Source: Pegoplata infirma (taxonomy: Eukaryota; Arthropoda; Insecta; Diptera; Anthomyiidae). From it: a stretch of 64,000 bases of DNA. The position numbers were made by a program, and so were the translations under genes. The DNA lies in the NCBI GenBank assembly GCA_963921195.1, contig OY992538.1, forward strand, positions 231,315,462-231,379,461. Reading direction: 5' to 3'. Below, piece after piece: positions 11,301-26,300 of this stretch. How positions within the stretch are numbered: the stretch's first letter is position 1; every line of letters starts with the position of its first letter. The notes beneath the pieces are model-generated. The model worked only from the letters and a program-made list of their open reading frames with translations, was not told where the DNA came from and searched no databases.

Positions 11301-14300
11301 TAATAAAAAATATATGAAGGGCTTATTATAAAAACTCGATAAGCAACATTTCATTTTATGGTGGTTTTTGCCTTAAAAATTTTTTTAATAATGTAAAAAA
11401 TATAACTTTTGCAAAACTTTTATTCTCAATATACTTAAATAAAGACTCTGCCAAAAATCTGTCAATGGAATATCAGCAAAAGGCGAAAAACACGAAAAAA
11501 TAAAATGTTGCTTATCAAGTTCTTGCAGTAAGCCCTTCATATGTATATTAGGGCGTCCCGTGGAATTTAAATTTTTGAATTTCTTGTCTTAATGCCTGCA
11601 CTCAAAAAAATAAAACTGTAAAGTTAACAATTTTTTTTTTATTAACTCGAGTTTACTGGCTTTTTAGCAAATTATTAGTTAAAATCAGCGTTTTAACTAG
11701 TTTTTTTAGTTAAGTTCAATTTACGAAAATACTATAGTTTTGAACAAATTTTGAATTAATTTTTTTTGTTGACTTTAAAACTGAGTTTACGAATTTTTAT
11801 TAATTAATTTGCTGATTTCTCGAAACATATTTGTCAAGTGAAAAAATGTTAGAAATTTCTTGTTTAGCTTCCTATGCAAATCTCATAAGTTCTACTTAAG
11901 CTGAACTTAATCCTGTAAAAAAAAGAAAAAAATAAGTGAAGTGTTAGTGTATAAAATCAATATTTAACAAACTTACAATTTTTTTACAAAAAGTTTAGCT
12001 GAATTTAATTAATTTTTTTGTTAATACGTACATAAAAATGCTACGAAATTTTCAGCTGAATTTTTAGTTAAAGTTACGTTGTTTTTGCTACATTCATTCT
12101 ACGAAAAGTTAACTAAATATTTTTAGTTAAATTAACTAGAAATTTAGTAGGTTCAAAATCAGGTGTTTTTTTAGTTAAATTTAACTAAATTTTTTGCTAA
12201 CTTTACAGTTTTATTTTTTTGAGTGTGCCAAACGTTGGCCACTTTGGAGCTGATTGTAGGAAAATTTATTAAAAAATAATAAAAAAATATAAAAACGCGA
12301 TTTTGGTTCAAAAATGCTGATCTGCTATTTTCGCTCAACAACATTTTCGACCAAAATCGTGTTTTTATACCCTACACCACACTGTGGTACAGGGTATAAT
12401 GAGTTTGTGCTGATGTTTGTAACTACCCGAAATATTGGTCCTACCCCCCTTTTAAGTATACCGATCGACTCAGAATCACTTTTTGAGTCGATTTAGCGAT
12501 GTCCGTCCGTTTGTCTGTCTGTCCATGTAAGCGGTATAAACACGATACAGGTCGCAATTTTTAATCAATTGACCTGAAATTTATTTATATTTAGACCTAG
12601 TCCCCATACAAAGGTCCTCTTTGGTTTTTACTCCAATGACTCTAATAACAGGATTAAGTATAATAGGTATCGCTTCGAAATTTGGCAGGTAATAATGTTT
12701 CGTCTACACAAATCACCATTCCAAATTTAAAATAAATCGGACCAGTTCTTCTTGTAGCCCTAATACAAACTACCTTCCCGATTTTCACATATATGTGATT
12801 TATAAATCTCCCAAATTTCAAGAAAATAGAAAATATTTAATTAAAATTCTGTTTGTGTATGTTAAACGCGTACTTTAATAACCTTATCAAATCTTATTAT
12901 CATTGGACCATTTTTGGACTCAGGCCCCATTTGAAAGTTTCGCCCGATATTCAGTTAAAGCGATATTCGCCCGATATTCAGTTATTGTCAATGAAAATTA
13001 GCATATTTCATTTAAATTTGATGTGTGAGTGTTTTTTACACTTATTAAAGAGTTGACAAAATATAGATCTAATCGGTACACGTTTGAACTTGGGACCCAT
13101 GAACTTTTGACCCAACTCTGGTGTAGGGTATTATATGGTCGGTATTGACCGACTACAATTTTCTTACTTGTTATATTTGTTTTAAAATTTTTTGGTAACA
13201 CTCTTAACATTTTCAACTTTTGAGACCAATTTGGATAAAAAAAAATAGTATGTTTGAAAACCAGCATCTGTGGACCAAAATCGCGGTTTTATAATTTGCA
13301 ATAAAGTACTCAAAATTTCCGAATTTTTGAACCACATTTGGTCAAAAAATTTGGACATGAATTTTGTTCGAAATACGTAATTTGTTGAAACTTTGACTTT
13401 GCAAAATTTTTTCAAAAATTTTCCCACAATCAGCTCTAACGTGGCCATCGTTTGGCAGGTATTACGACATGAAATTCGAAAAATAAAATTTGATGGGACG
13501 CCCTAATGTACCTATATATTTCACAAAGTGTCGTATCGTGTAATTAAAAGAGTTCACTTAAAATTCCAAAAGCTTAGTCTTAATTTACACACAAAAAAAT
13601 ATTCTACCAATAACTTGGGAGGATATGCGTTTTTAAAGTTTTTTACATTAATTATGAAAAATTTTGTAATATTTTACCAAGTTTTTGCATAATTTTGGTT
13701 AAGGTTTGTAAAATTACACAAGGTTAAATACTCTTATGAATATTTTCTAAACGTTTATCAGAAAGAATCAAAAACTTGGAAAAATTATGATATTTTTTGC
13801 ATAATATATGCAAAAAACTTTAAAAACGCATATCCTCCCAAGTACTTGGCAAACAATTTTTTGTGTGTAGAAATGTTTTTTGTAAATGATAATAATTTAA
13901 TGCTGGTGTCTTATTTTAAATGTGATGCAGTGTGACTAATATAAGCTAACGACTAAAAAAAAGAAAATAAGAATTACTGTTTTCATTTTCTTAAAACCAA
14001 AAATATTCACCTGCTGGTGAATAAAATTAAATTTCACCACCTGGTGAATAAAACATAACATAAACTTTTTTCATGTATTTTTTTGTTTTAATAAATTTTT
14101 TCATAAAAAAAAAATTCTTCTAATTTTTTTTTCATCAAAATGTTTTTTTTTTTGTTATGAAATTTTAAAACAAAAATTATTTTTCATAAAAATTTTGATT
14201 GTTTTCATTAAAATTTTTTTCCAACAAAAACCTTTTTTTTTCTTGAAAATTTTTTTTTTTATGAAAAAACCCAAAAAGGTTTGTAACTTGGATATGTATT

Positions 14301-17300
14301 CACCTGCGTGGTGAATAAAAATAAAATTAATTAAAATAAATTCCACCACCTGGTGAATAAAACATAACATACGTTTTTTCAAGAATAACCGTGTTGGAAG
14401 GTATAAAAAATTCGGCACAGTCGAATTTATCGCTCTCACTTGGTCTTATGGGAAGCTTCTTTACCCCGGCCCGATTTTGTCCATTTAAGAACTTTGTCAG
14501 CCTATGAGCCTTGACTTCTTTTGACATAAAAAATTTCCATTTGTTTAACAAAATTAAAAGAATATATTGAGAGTGAAAAAGTTAAATTTTAAAGTCCTTT
14601 GGGTCCAATTTGTCGTTTTTTAGAGGTTGGCTTAGTTCTTCAAGGTGAAGCTTGAGGGTTTAATAACTTTATTAGTCTAGACATGTTCGTATCAAATTTT
14701 GGGAAGGTAGCTCTTTTGGTTTGGACTGCAGTGTGCTCTCCCGACATCGCCTTAGATTCGATTTTGCTCATTTACCAAATTTTCAGTTCTTTTCTCTTGG
14801 ATTGCATCTTACTTTTCACAGACATACAGAACCGTTTTTGGTATTTACACTCAAAAAAGTATGTCGGTAAAATCTACTACAAAAGACAGTTGTTTTGACT
14901 ACATTTTGTCGTTGAAAAGGCGTCCACTACATATTACGGTAAAAACAACTGAACATGTTGTTGTTTTTAACTATTGATTTTCAACTACAAAATGTAGTAA
15001 AAACTACTACAAAACTGTTTAATAAAGTTGTTTTTTTTACAATTGCCTGAAATTTTATTTAAAAAATTTCTTAAACGTTTAAATGATTGATATTTATTTA
15101 TTTAAAAAGCAATACATTTCAGTTGGTTGTATAGAATTTCGGCATGATGACAATTTTTTGATGTATTTATCTGGAATTATAGAAGAAAAAAATTATATTA
15201 ATAGAATTTTAAACAAAATAAATTGATTGTATTTACCTTTGTTTTTTTAATAGTTCATTTCAAATTTTCACCGCTACTGATCAAAATTTGTCTGGAATAA
15301 AAAAAATCGAAATGCTTTGGCAAAATTGATTTATAAAAAAAAAGAATTAATTTGCAATGTATGTATGTACCTGTTCTGTTGTGTATACAAAGAAAAGAAA
15401 GATGGCGCGCTCATAAGAAAACAAAACACTGCACACATTTTATTTTGGTTTTTTCCGATTGGTTTTTACGCACGCTTATGTGAGCGCTATATTATACACA
15501 CTTGTTATCTCATTTATCCACTTATTTTCTTTCGCTCAAGAATATTTTTCCAAAAACATATTTTTTGTTATAATAAAATTTAATAAATTGTAATTTAATT
15601 TATTTAGATATTATTTATTTGGTATAAAAATAATTTCTTACGCATCCCGCACGACCAACTCGCTCGACACATTCGTTTGCAATAAAAATTTCTAGAAAAA
15701 AACGAGTTTTAGAAAAAAAACTAAAAACAACTACATAAATCTACTATTGCTAAAGTGTAGTATATTTTTTGTAGTTATTTTTTGAAACTACTACAAAAAA
15801 AGTTGTTTGAGATTTTTTCATACAAAAACGACCGAAATTGTAGTTAAAAACAACAGCTGCTACTTACTACACAAACGACCGTCATGTAGTAACTGCAATA
15901 ATTTTCTGAGTGTATAAAAATTTACAGCTCTTTTGGTTTGGACTGCATCTTCCTTTCCACAGACAGAAAACATGGATCAATAATATATGAACTTAATGGG
16001 GTCCTCCACCGATATTTAAATTCGTTTTGTATAGAATGACTAATGAATATAACATTATTTTTTCTGAAAAAAATTTCTTTGGCATATCATATCTACAGCA
16101 AAACATTATCATGACTTACTGTGTGATTCTCTATCTTGGTCGAGGTAAAAAGAAACAAAAACAAGAACTCAAATTTATTTTTGTTTTACGTACAAAATTC
16201 GCATTTTTTTTATTCGGAAAAGGTCTTTTGAAATTTATAAAAGACCAATTTCAAGTGAAATTGCTTAATTTGGCTAATTTTTATACCCTTTAAAATGTGA
16301 AAAGAATTTAAAAAAATTAAAAACATTTTTTTTTGAAGAGGACATTTCTAGGGGTAGTTCTTTCTCCAGAAATTATTTTTTTGTTTATAAACTAATAAAT
16401 TAAAATAATATTAAAAATCAAAAAAATCAAGTAATTTAATTAATTGTTTACAATGAACTTTTAGTTCAACAACAAAAATAATGTGAATTCAACAACATTT
16501 TTAATTGTATCAACAAAATATTTTGTTGTTACAACAAAAAATCCAATAAACAAGCAAAAATTTAATTTAGAAAATGTAAATAGAAAATCCGAAAAGGTCG
16601 CTTAAAATTCAGAAAACCCCTTTTGGAATTCAGATAAGGTTTAAATGGATTTTTATTTTACCTTTTAATCAACAAATAAATTTCGTTATTTAATTTAACA
16701 GACACTGATTAACAATCAGGAAGACAATTGCTACATTTTACTAGCACTTTAACATTTTTTTTTCTTAATCTATGCCAGTGATTGAATTAAACAACAATAT
16801 ACATAAATATGTAAAAAATTACAAGGAAGTTTTACAAGTCATTTAGAAATCAATATCATCTCCCATTATATTGTATTAAATTACCAGCCATGATTTACAG
16901 TATTTTAATACTTTAAATGACACATTTTTCAAAAAACAAATGAAGAAAATAACAAACGTAATACACAGGAAGACATGATATGAAAAAAAGGTTAATAATA
17001 GATTAAATGGGTAAAAAAAAATAAGTTCAACTTGGTCGAATCTATGATTACACTTCACAAAATTAAAAATATTTTGGGGAGGATGGAGGGGAATTTTATT
17101 TTAAGTTTAAAAACAGCTAAAAACTTTAATTTAGAAAAAACAATTCTCAAAATTTTTTTATTATTTTATTTTTAAAAAGTAAAAAAAAAAATTGGAGTGT
17201 AAACTTTTTTGAGTGAAAAAATTTCTATGTAAAAAATGTTCTTTTATTATTTTTTGGAAAAACCAAAAAAAAAATTGAGTGCGAAAAAGTGAGTCTAAAT

Positions 17301-20300
17301 TTTTGTTGAGTGACAATCAGAGAAGAAACATGATTGCGACAACCATAAAGGAGGTGCAAAATAGTACACCAAAAAAAAAACGTGGGTATTCAATACTAAA
17401 AATTTAATTAAATTGTAGTCCTAATGGACCTAGTGCAGAAATTGGTAACCAATACTAAAATTTTTTACTAAAATTATTGAAAACCAGTAAAAATTACCAA
17501 TTTTAGTACTTTGAAGATACTAAAATTAGTAAATTATTAGTAGATTTTGGTACAAAATCACTTACTTAACCTTTTACTGTAGAATTATTTTGAGTGTATA
17601 ATTCATAACTTTATCATAATATGATTGAAGCGATCACATTGTGATCTTCGCTGATCACAGTATGATAAAAAAAGTTGTTATTTTATAATTTTTGATGATC
17701 ATAGTATGATTGTCACAATCATATATACACCAAAAAAAAAAAACGTGGGTATTCAATACTAAAAATTTAACTAATTTTAGTCCAAAAGGACCTAGTGCAG
17801 AAATTGGTAACCAGTACTAAAATTTTTAACTAATATTAGTCAAATCCAGTAAAAATTACTAATGTTAGTACTTTGAAGATACTAAAATTAGTATCGAATT
17901 AGTAGATTTTGGTACAATATCACTTACTAAACCTTTTACTGTAGAATTATTTTGAGTGTATGATTTAATTGATCAACCATACTATATTGACCCTCCAGTA
18001 TGGGTGATTTGGTGCACTGCAATTATGTTCCAAACATGTTTTTCCTCTGTGTGTATGTAAAAAATTGATCAGGAATCATGAATAAAAATACTTTGTAGAA
18101 TCCTACACCAATATTTTTAGATATTACAAACGATATGACAAACTTATATACCACTCTACTACTGAGTAAGGACGGCATAAAAAGAAGCAAAAAATTTAAA
18201 GCAAAATAAATATTCCTACAAACTTGTTTCTAATTTACTAGTATACATATTAATTATACTTAATTACTAAATAAGTTCATTGTTCTTACAATAAATATAA
18301 CATTTTTGAACTGTCAAAATCACAATATATCAACTGTCATTAGTTAGTAGGCTTTTAACATATCTAAGATTAATAACAAAAACTTTTAATAAAACAATTA
18401 AGTTTTAATCATTTCAAAATACACAATGGAATTGTTATATTTAAGAATAGACAACAGAAAAAGTCTTTAAGCTTACCAAATATACTATTTATGTATAAAT
18501 ACCGAAAATATTTTACACCTGTCATTATGTGTCAAATACCCAAAAAATGTTTTGTTATTTTGACAGCTCAGCATTTTGATTGAAATAAGAATAAAACGAG
18601 TTTAGAATTTAAAACATAAGAAAATTAAACAGACAGATAATAATATTAAATATAAATTTTATATAATTTGGGGTACGCTACATCATGCAGTAAGGGTTCA
18701 TATTAAGACATACAACATGAGTTTGAAGCTTAGGTTTGATGTAGCTGCATTATTAAGACCAGATAGACTCTGGGGTCTTTTGTGGCACCACATACCTACT
18801 AAAAATTATAAATATCAAAATTTTAATTTTAAAACCAAAAAATTTTTGGTTATTTTTGGTCCCTGCCAAAAATCCTTTGATTTTTTTCCTGTTTCACTCA
18901 AATATTGAAAAATATTTAAAAGTTCCAAACAAATTTTGTAGGTGTGCTGAGGGCTCATGGTAGGCTATGTGACCTAATAAAATTTCAATACTCCTTTATT
19001 TTTGTAAAATTATGAGTTATGTGAACCATATTTTATGATTGTTAAACAACAAAAAAAAAAGATTACAAATCTTGATTGTTTTATTAATGTCTGGATATAA
19101 CATGAACTATACTGCTGCATAATATCGACCATTAAATTATGCGTACGTGAGGATTTTTCTTGAATAATTGTAATTGTTTTTCGAATAACAACAAAATGGA
19201 TATAAAGAAAATTGATTATTTGGAGTAATAAAATTCTAAAGAATTTCATAATTGAGTTATTTCTCATGAAGAAGAAATGGAAATAAAACACACTCACAAA
19301 AATATGTTGGTAAAAAATAAAAAATTAAACAAGTAAAGAAGTTAAATTCGGCCTTGCCGTATGTATTGATACCCAAATCGGTATCCACACTCAGAAAATT
19401 ATGTAAGTTACTACATGTTAGTTATTTGTATATTTTACAGTAGTTAGTTGTTTTCAACTACAAAGTCAGTTGTTTCTGAATGAAAAATATCAAACAACTA
19501 TTTCTGTTATTTTAAGTCGTTTTTTTGAACAAATAACAAAAAAGTACTGTGATGTAGTAACAGTTATTTAAAGTAGTTAATTTTATTTATCTCTGAAAAA
19601 TTTTCAAAGTTTTTTTCCAAAAAATAAAAAAAAAAATTAGTTTTTTTATTTTTCACAACTTTAAAAAAAAAAAAAACTCGTGAAAAATTTGGTCTTCAAT
19701 TTTTTTTCTGAAAAATTTATTGAAAAAAAAAAATTATATATTGATTTTTTCATTTTTACTACATTTTAGTTGTTTTAACTACAAATGTAAGTAGTTTTTA
19801 CTACATAAGTCAGTTGTTTTTTGTCAGTTAAAATAACTAACATTGTTAGTTGATTTAACTGAAAAAGTAGTTGACCCCAACAACTTACAAAGTAATTATT
19901 TTAACTGACATTTTCAGTTGATTTTACTAACATAATTTTTTGAGTGCAATTCTGATTTCATATGTCCCCTAGCAGCCTAAAGCATTTTATATTTTATGTG
20001 GAATTAACTAAAAATTTCGAAATGTCCTACATTTTCGTTCATTACTTTTGAACCGCTGAACCGATATCGCTCAAATGCAATACCAAACTTCTAAGGACAA
20101 GAACACTCAGAAAATTATGTAAGTTACGACATGTTAGTTGTTTGTATATTTTACAGTAGTTAGTTGTTTTCAACTACAAAGTCAGTTATTTTTGTATGAA
20201 AAATATCAAACAACTATTTCTGTTAGTAATTTTAAGTCGTTTTTTTGAATAACTAACAAAAAAGTACTGTAATGTAGTAACAGTTATTTAAAGTAGTTAA

Positions 20301-23300
20301 TTTTATTTTTTTTTTATCTCTGAAAAATTTTCAAAGTTTTTTCCAAAAAAAATTCGTTTTTTTATTTTTCACAACTTTTTTAAAAAAAAAAAAAAACTTG
20401 GAAAAAATTTGGTCTTAATTTTTTTTTTCTCAAAAATTTTTTGAAAAAAAAATAAATATTTATATTGTTTATTTTATTTTTACTACATTATAGTTGTTTT
20501 AACTACAAATGTTAGTAATTTTAACTACATAAGTCAGTTGTTTTTTGTCAGTTAAAATAACTAACATTGTTAGTTGATTTAACTGAAAAAGTAGTTGACC
20601 CCAAAACAACTTACAAAGTAGTTATTTTAACTGACATTTTCAGTTGATTTTACTAACATAATTTTTTGAGTGAACAAGTTAATACGTTAAGTCTCAATCA
20701 AATCTGCGTAATATTTTGGCTGTCAATGCCATTTGAACAGACGAACATAGCTACAATGGCTTAGAATCGATCACTGATCCATAAATATGGGGCATTTCAT
20801 GCCAATTCCGACACTTTAATTTTTTTTATAGATTTTGACAATTTTGAACAGTTTTAAGTACCCTTTGAAAACTCCTTCCTGGTAAATTTTCAGATTTTTT
20901 TGATAACCCGTTTATTTTCTAAAACTTCATTTACTCATAACTTCTTCAAAAATGGTCCAAATTGAAAAATCTTGTTTTTATTATAGCCTCCAACCACATT
21001 ATGGGGTTCACTTTGTAATTTCGTGTGTAACGCATCGAAATATCGGTCGGGGACCCCATAATGTATATATATTATTGATCAGTGATCGATTCTAAGACAT
21101 TCTAGCGATGTACGTCTGTTCGTCCGTCTGTCCGTCTGTCCGTCCGTCTGTCCGTCTGTCTGTCTGTCCGTCTGTGGAGGACACGATACAGTCCAAAATA
21201 AAAGAGCTAAACTCCTGAACTTAAGTTCGGAGATGGGCAAAATCGGACCACTTGGGAAAAAGTTCTCCCTTAATGAACTTAACCAACCTCTGAAAAACTA
21301 AATTTTTTATAGATTTTTTGTACTTTTGCTTAGCAAACGAAACATTTTTTATGTCAGAAGAAGTTAAAAGTCCTGAAGTTGGATCCAGGAAAGTTGTCTC
21401 CAACCGCCGAATCCCCCCCAAAAAAATAACGTGTTGGAGGGTATAAAAGATTCGGCACATCCGAATTTAACACTGTATACCCTCCAACCACAGTATGGGG
21501 GTATACTCACATTGTCATTCCGTATGTAACGCATCGAAATATCGGTCTAGGACCCCATAAAGTATATATTTTATTGATCAGTGATTGATTCTAAGACATT
21601 CTAGCGATGTCCGTCCGTCTGTAGAAGACTCGATACAGTCCAAAATAAAAGAGCTAGACTTCCGGAGTTTGGCACGAATATGTCTCATATTCCTAGGCAG
21701 GTTAAGTTCGGAAATGGGCAAAATCTGACCAAGGGGAAAAAAGTTTCCCCTTGGAGAACTAAACCAACCGAAGAAAAACCGCATTTTTTGCATTGTTTTT
21801 TCTACTTTTGCTAAGCAAATGCAACATTCATATCTCAGAACAAGCTCAAAATCGCATGGGGAAGGTGCCCCCTAACGTCAACCAACACCCCCCCCCCCCT
21901 CCCTCAAAAAAAAGACGCCCCTGGATTTTTTTTATATTGTTTTTTTTTTTACATTTTGGAGGGTATAAAAGATTCGGTACAGCCGAATGTAACACTCTTA
22001 CTTGTTTTTTTTTTTTGTTTTTTAGTGCTTTATAGAAAAACAAATTTTAAAAAAAATTTTTAAAATGTATTTTTATGAGATTTTTAAAATTAAAATCTAA
22101 ATTTTGAAAATGTTTGTACTCTTTGATTTTTTTCGAAATTTTTTTGTTTTATAGGATGTCACGCTACCAACTAGCCCACAAGTTATTACTACTACAGATT
22201 ATTACTATTTTTTCGATTTTATTTTTTAAATTTATTGCAGTTTTCCAATATTTATATCAGATTATTCGGAAACATTTTTCTGAATAAACTTGTATTCCAG
22301 CTCTAATTCCTAAGGTGGATCCCAGCAAAAAATAATCGAGATTTTGGAAGCAGTACATACAAGAATGCACTTGTGTAAGCGAATGATTTTTGTTGTTGTT
22401 GTTTCTTTATGACATTCGCTTACACAGCTGCATACCGTATGCAGTAGTGTAAGGGAGAGATTTTGTTGGCATACTAACCTGCATACCGGTTGCAGTAAAG
22501 TATGGCAGTGACTTAAAAAAATACTAAAAATATTTAAGAAAAGGCATGATTTCAATTCATATTCATTGCGTCGATATAAGCGCTAGAAAGAAATGCTCTA
22601 AAGTGGGACATTGCGAACAAATATCATGCAATACGTAAGCAGGTTTGTAAGCAGACAACAAAAATCACTCCCTTACAAACCTGCTTATAGGCAAGCAGTA
22701 TTTTTTGGTGGGATGCCATACAAAATGTTATTTCTTAAAATTTTTTCTAACTTCTCTAAATACCAAAAGAGTGCTCATATGTATGACCGACCCACAGTAT
22801 TTTTTTAATCCAAAAGTTTTCTCAGAACACACCAACCATCTATTTTCAACCCTTAAGACGTTTTCAATACATTTTTTTATTATTTTTTTTTTTTAATTTC
22901 TTTTAAATAATCAGCTTCTACCGGTCCAATCAGCTTCTACCGGAATCTATGGATTGATATTTTTTTTTAATTTAATTGTTCTTTTATAAATTTCAATAGA
23001 TCTTTGACGAATTTCAATTGATCTTTTAAGATTAAAACTAATTTAAAAATTTCAAAAATAGAAATAAAAAAATAGAATTTTTAATTTCCAGTTGATCTTT
23101 TACGAACCACATCTTTAAAAAGTGTTTTCGACTGTGTAAAATATAATAAATTAAATTATTATCATAACCACTTACTCATCCAATGATCTTCGTACCTCAA
23201 CAATATCACTACCTATCAACACTAAAAAATTTATAAGCATTTCAAATATTATCGTCTTATTTTTTAATTTTATTTGACACTTAAGGCATTTAACATAGCA

Positions 23301-26300
23301 TTAACAATATATTAGCAAATATTATTACCATCATAATGATATAGGAAATGTAATATGATAGAAAAGAATTTCTTATTTCTTTGTTATAACCCAACGCCAT
23401 CTACTATGAAATAACCACCATACCTACGTTCAAGCATTTGTATACAACATCCATTCAAATGATTCCAACAAACACCTCCACACATTTGGAACATATTTTA
23501 TGGTCATATTGCTAAGTACGAAGGCAAAATAAAAAAATTATAAAATAAAAAAAATAGATAAATAAAGAATAGAAAAGTAGAAACTCCAAAACCATCAAAT
23601 ATAGTTTAACATAATAAATATGTGTAGTTAACGAGTTATAGACCTACTAACTTGGCCTTTTTGGTTTATCATGTCTGTTCTCTAACCAGCCCGACCACAG
23701 CCAACAATCATTTGTAGAGGTGATATTTTATGAGTTTAGAATGTGTTATGATGGTGCTGGTTAGGAAAAATAATTTAATTTTTATTAGTTAATGGCATTT
23801 TAACAGCATAAAATTATAGTTAATACTAAAATTGTGACAACATATAAAATGTATAATAGAATTTATATGAAAACATTAAGATTACAGCATATAAGGACAA
23901 TTAAATTCTAATAAATTTTAAATGTTAATAATAAAATCTAAAATATTATAAGGATAACTGTTTTTTTTATACCCTACACCACTTTGTGGGACAGGGTATA
24001 ATGACTTTGTGCTGATGTTTGTAACTACCCAGGTAGAAAAATACAACCGCTAAAACGCTTTAAAAGCGCTTTGTATGGTAGTGCGAATGCTCTCAGACCA
24101 TACTGAAAACCATCATCAGAGCGCTTTCAGACTGTCCTAATGATAACACCGTTAGACGGTATATTTGAAGCGTTTTTAAAGACATTTATAATAATGATTT
24201 TAGAACGCTTCGTTATAGCGCTTTTAAAGCATTGCAAAAACCCAAAATGTATCACTTTTAAAACGGTATGTAAAGCAATTTTAAAGTGCTTTATATGCAA
24301 AAAAAAAAACATTTTACAAGCATTTCAGATACAAAACCTTTTAAGAAAAGATAAATATATTATTTTTTTTATAAAAAATTACTGTTTTTTGTACCAAAAA
24401 CTAAATAGAATTTCGTTTAGTTATTCTCTCTTCTGCTGCCGCTAGCCAGCGGCTTGTTTTGGTCACGATAGACTTGTCAGACTCATTTTCAAATTGTAGA
24501 AGAAGGTGTTCTGCAACGGGAAAACAAAATGAGTTTATTAATATAATAGGTATAAAGCATTTCTGATCTGACGAAAACTGCGATGTGTTTTATTTTAAAT
24601 CTTTTGAAAAGATCTAGAAATTTGCTTAATTTGATGCTTTTGCGGTAAGGGAAATTTCACAAATATCAAAAAAAAATTGAAAAGTTTCTATTAACATAAA
24701 TTTTACTTTAAAAATATAACGCGAAGGGACGAAATTAGGTTGATACCTAAAATTGTTTTGTGAAAAACACATACATGTTTTGGTCGAAGATATATAGTTG
24801 TTGGCCAGCATAATATTACCTTTCAATTCATTAAAAACTTTAATGGTGCTAAAATTTTTTTTCGAAACTCCTTTAGTCGGTTTTCCAACGCCGCTAAACA
24901 TTTGCTGTAAACCAGGGGACATTATAACGGAAAGGATACTTCCAATGGCCTTATATCATACATGGGAATTTTTAATTGGCATTGAATTTTCATTGGCATT
25001 AGTTGGAACTAATGTCAATGCCAAAAAAAAGCATTAAAATTTATTGCCAATGAAATTTTTTGGCTTTGGCATTATTTGTACTAATGCCAATGAAACGGCA
25101 CAAATGCCTAAAAAAACTATTTACAATTGATAAAAAAAAAGCATTTTTTTACAATAAATATATATTTTTTTTTAAAACTTAAAATGGCGATATATCGATA
25201 ACTAAGCCAGATAGAGCAAAATGGAGGGCGTTTTTGGTTCTTTGAATCACCATACTTTCGCGGGTCCTCTTCACATATGTTTACCCCCAATGGGTCCTAA
25301 CTTTGAATCCAAAAAATTTGCGATTCCGGAAAATTTAAAAATGCTTATGTCTCGGTAAATATTGGTGACACAACAAAAAGTCCAAAAGCATTTTTGTAGC
25401 TCTTGGTTTCTAGAACTCGTCTGCCAATACTAAAAAACCCTCAGAGCAATAGTTTTTTAGTTATTCAGTTTCTAAAATTCTCAAGACCCTATTGGGCCCC
25501 TAAATTGCAGTACCTGGAAAAATAAGCAAGATAATGCTAAAGGTATTTGAATTTTTAAACTTTCGGGACTGCGGGACTGGAAATACGACTTTTAATATTG
25601 CTAATGCTTTGTTTTCATTAAGACATTTATTAATGCCAATGAAATTTTTCATAATTGGCATTACTAATGCTACTAATTCCTTAACGGGCATTGGCATTGA
25701 TTGAAACAATGCTAATGCTAAAAATTTCATTGGCATTAGTTTCAATATAATGCCAATGAAATCGTCAATTAATTAGTCCATTTATTTAAATAGTCCCATG
25801 TATGCCTCATATAATGAGTCGGCCTTACATTTTAACCGCATCAGGTCACGCTGAATAACAAAATAAAAATTAGTAATTTTGATTAAAATGTAAACATAGA
25901 AAAATACATACCAGTGAATTGCAAAATTGCTGATCAGTTTTAACCTTGTTGTCAAACTCCTCAAACTTAACTAAATCTGTTATGGGGTCGTCTAGAGTTA
26001 ATTCGCTTTTAATGTCGGCTTTTTGGTCGTCGTAAACCAAATTTAAAAAGTAGTGTAAAAAAATGTTGTAAAAAAATTTTATTCCTAAACCAACATAAAT
26101 TTGTCGAAAAAGTAATCTCAAAAAGCTTTTCCAAAATGTTCATAAAGCGTTATGAAATAATGCTTTAAAAATGCTTTATTGTTGATAAGTCATGACTTTT
26201 TTTTTACCGTCATGAATTTATACTTGGAAGTGCTTTAAAAATGCAATTTTTTTATTACCGTCATGAGTTTCTACTTTGGAGTGCTTTAAAAACGCTTTTT

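Larger units (their letters stand above)
11550..13504. mobile_element. AGGGCGTCCC-ended element containing two later insertions
   Basis: TTAGGGCGTCCC at the left and GGGACGCCCTAA at the right. Subterminal inverted matches include TGCCAAACG and GAGCTGATTGTAGG. It contains the CACTC element at 11599-12225 and a calyptrate-type repeat at 12366-13172. The right arm supplies the uninterrupted version of the first insertion site. Confidence 0.7.

Noticed and set aside
19388..20672. A tandem duplication of one 570-bp segment
   Set aside because: The two copies have different flanking dinucleotides (CA and AA) and separate unique host sequence between them. Independent insertions explain this better.
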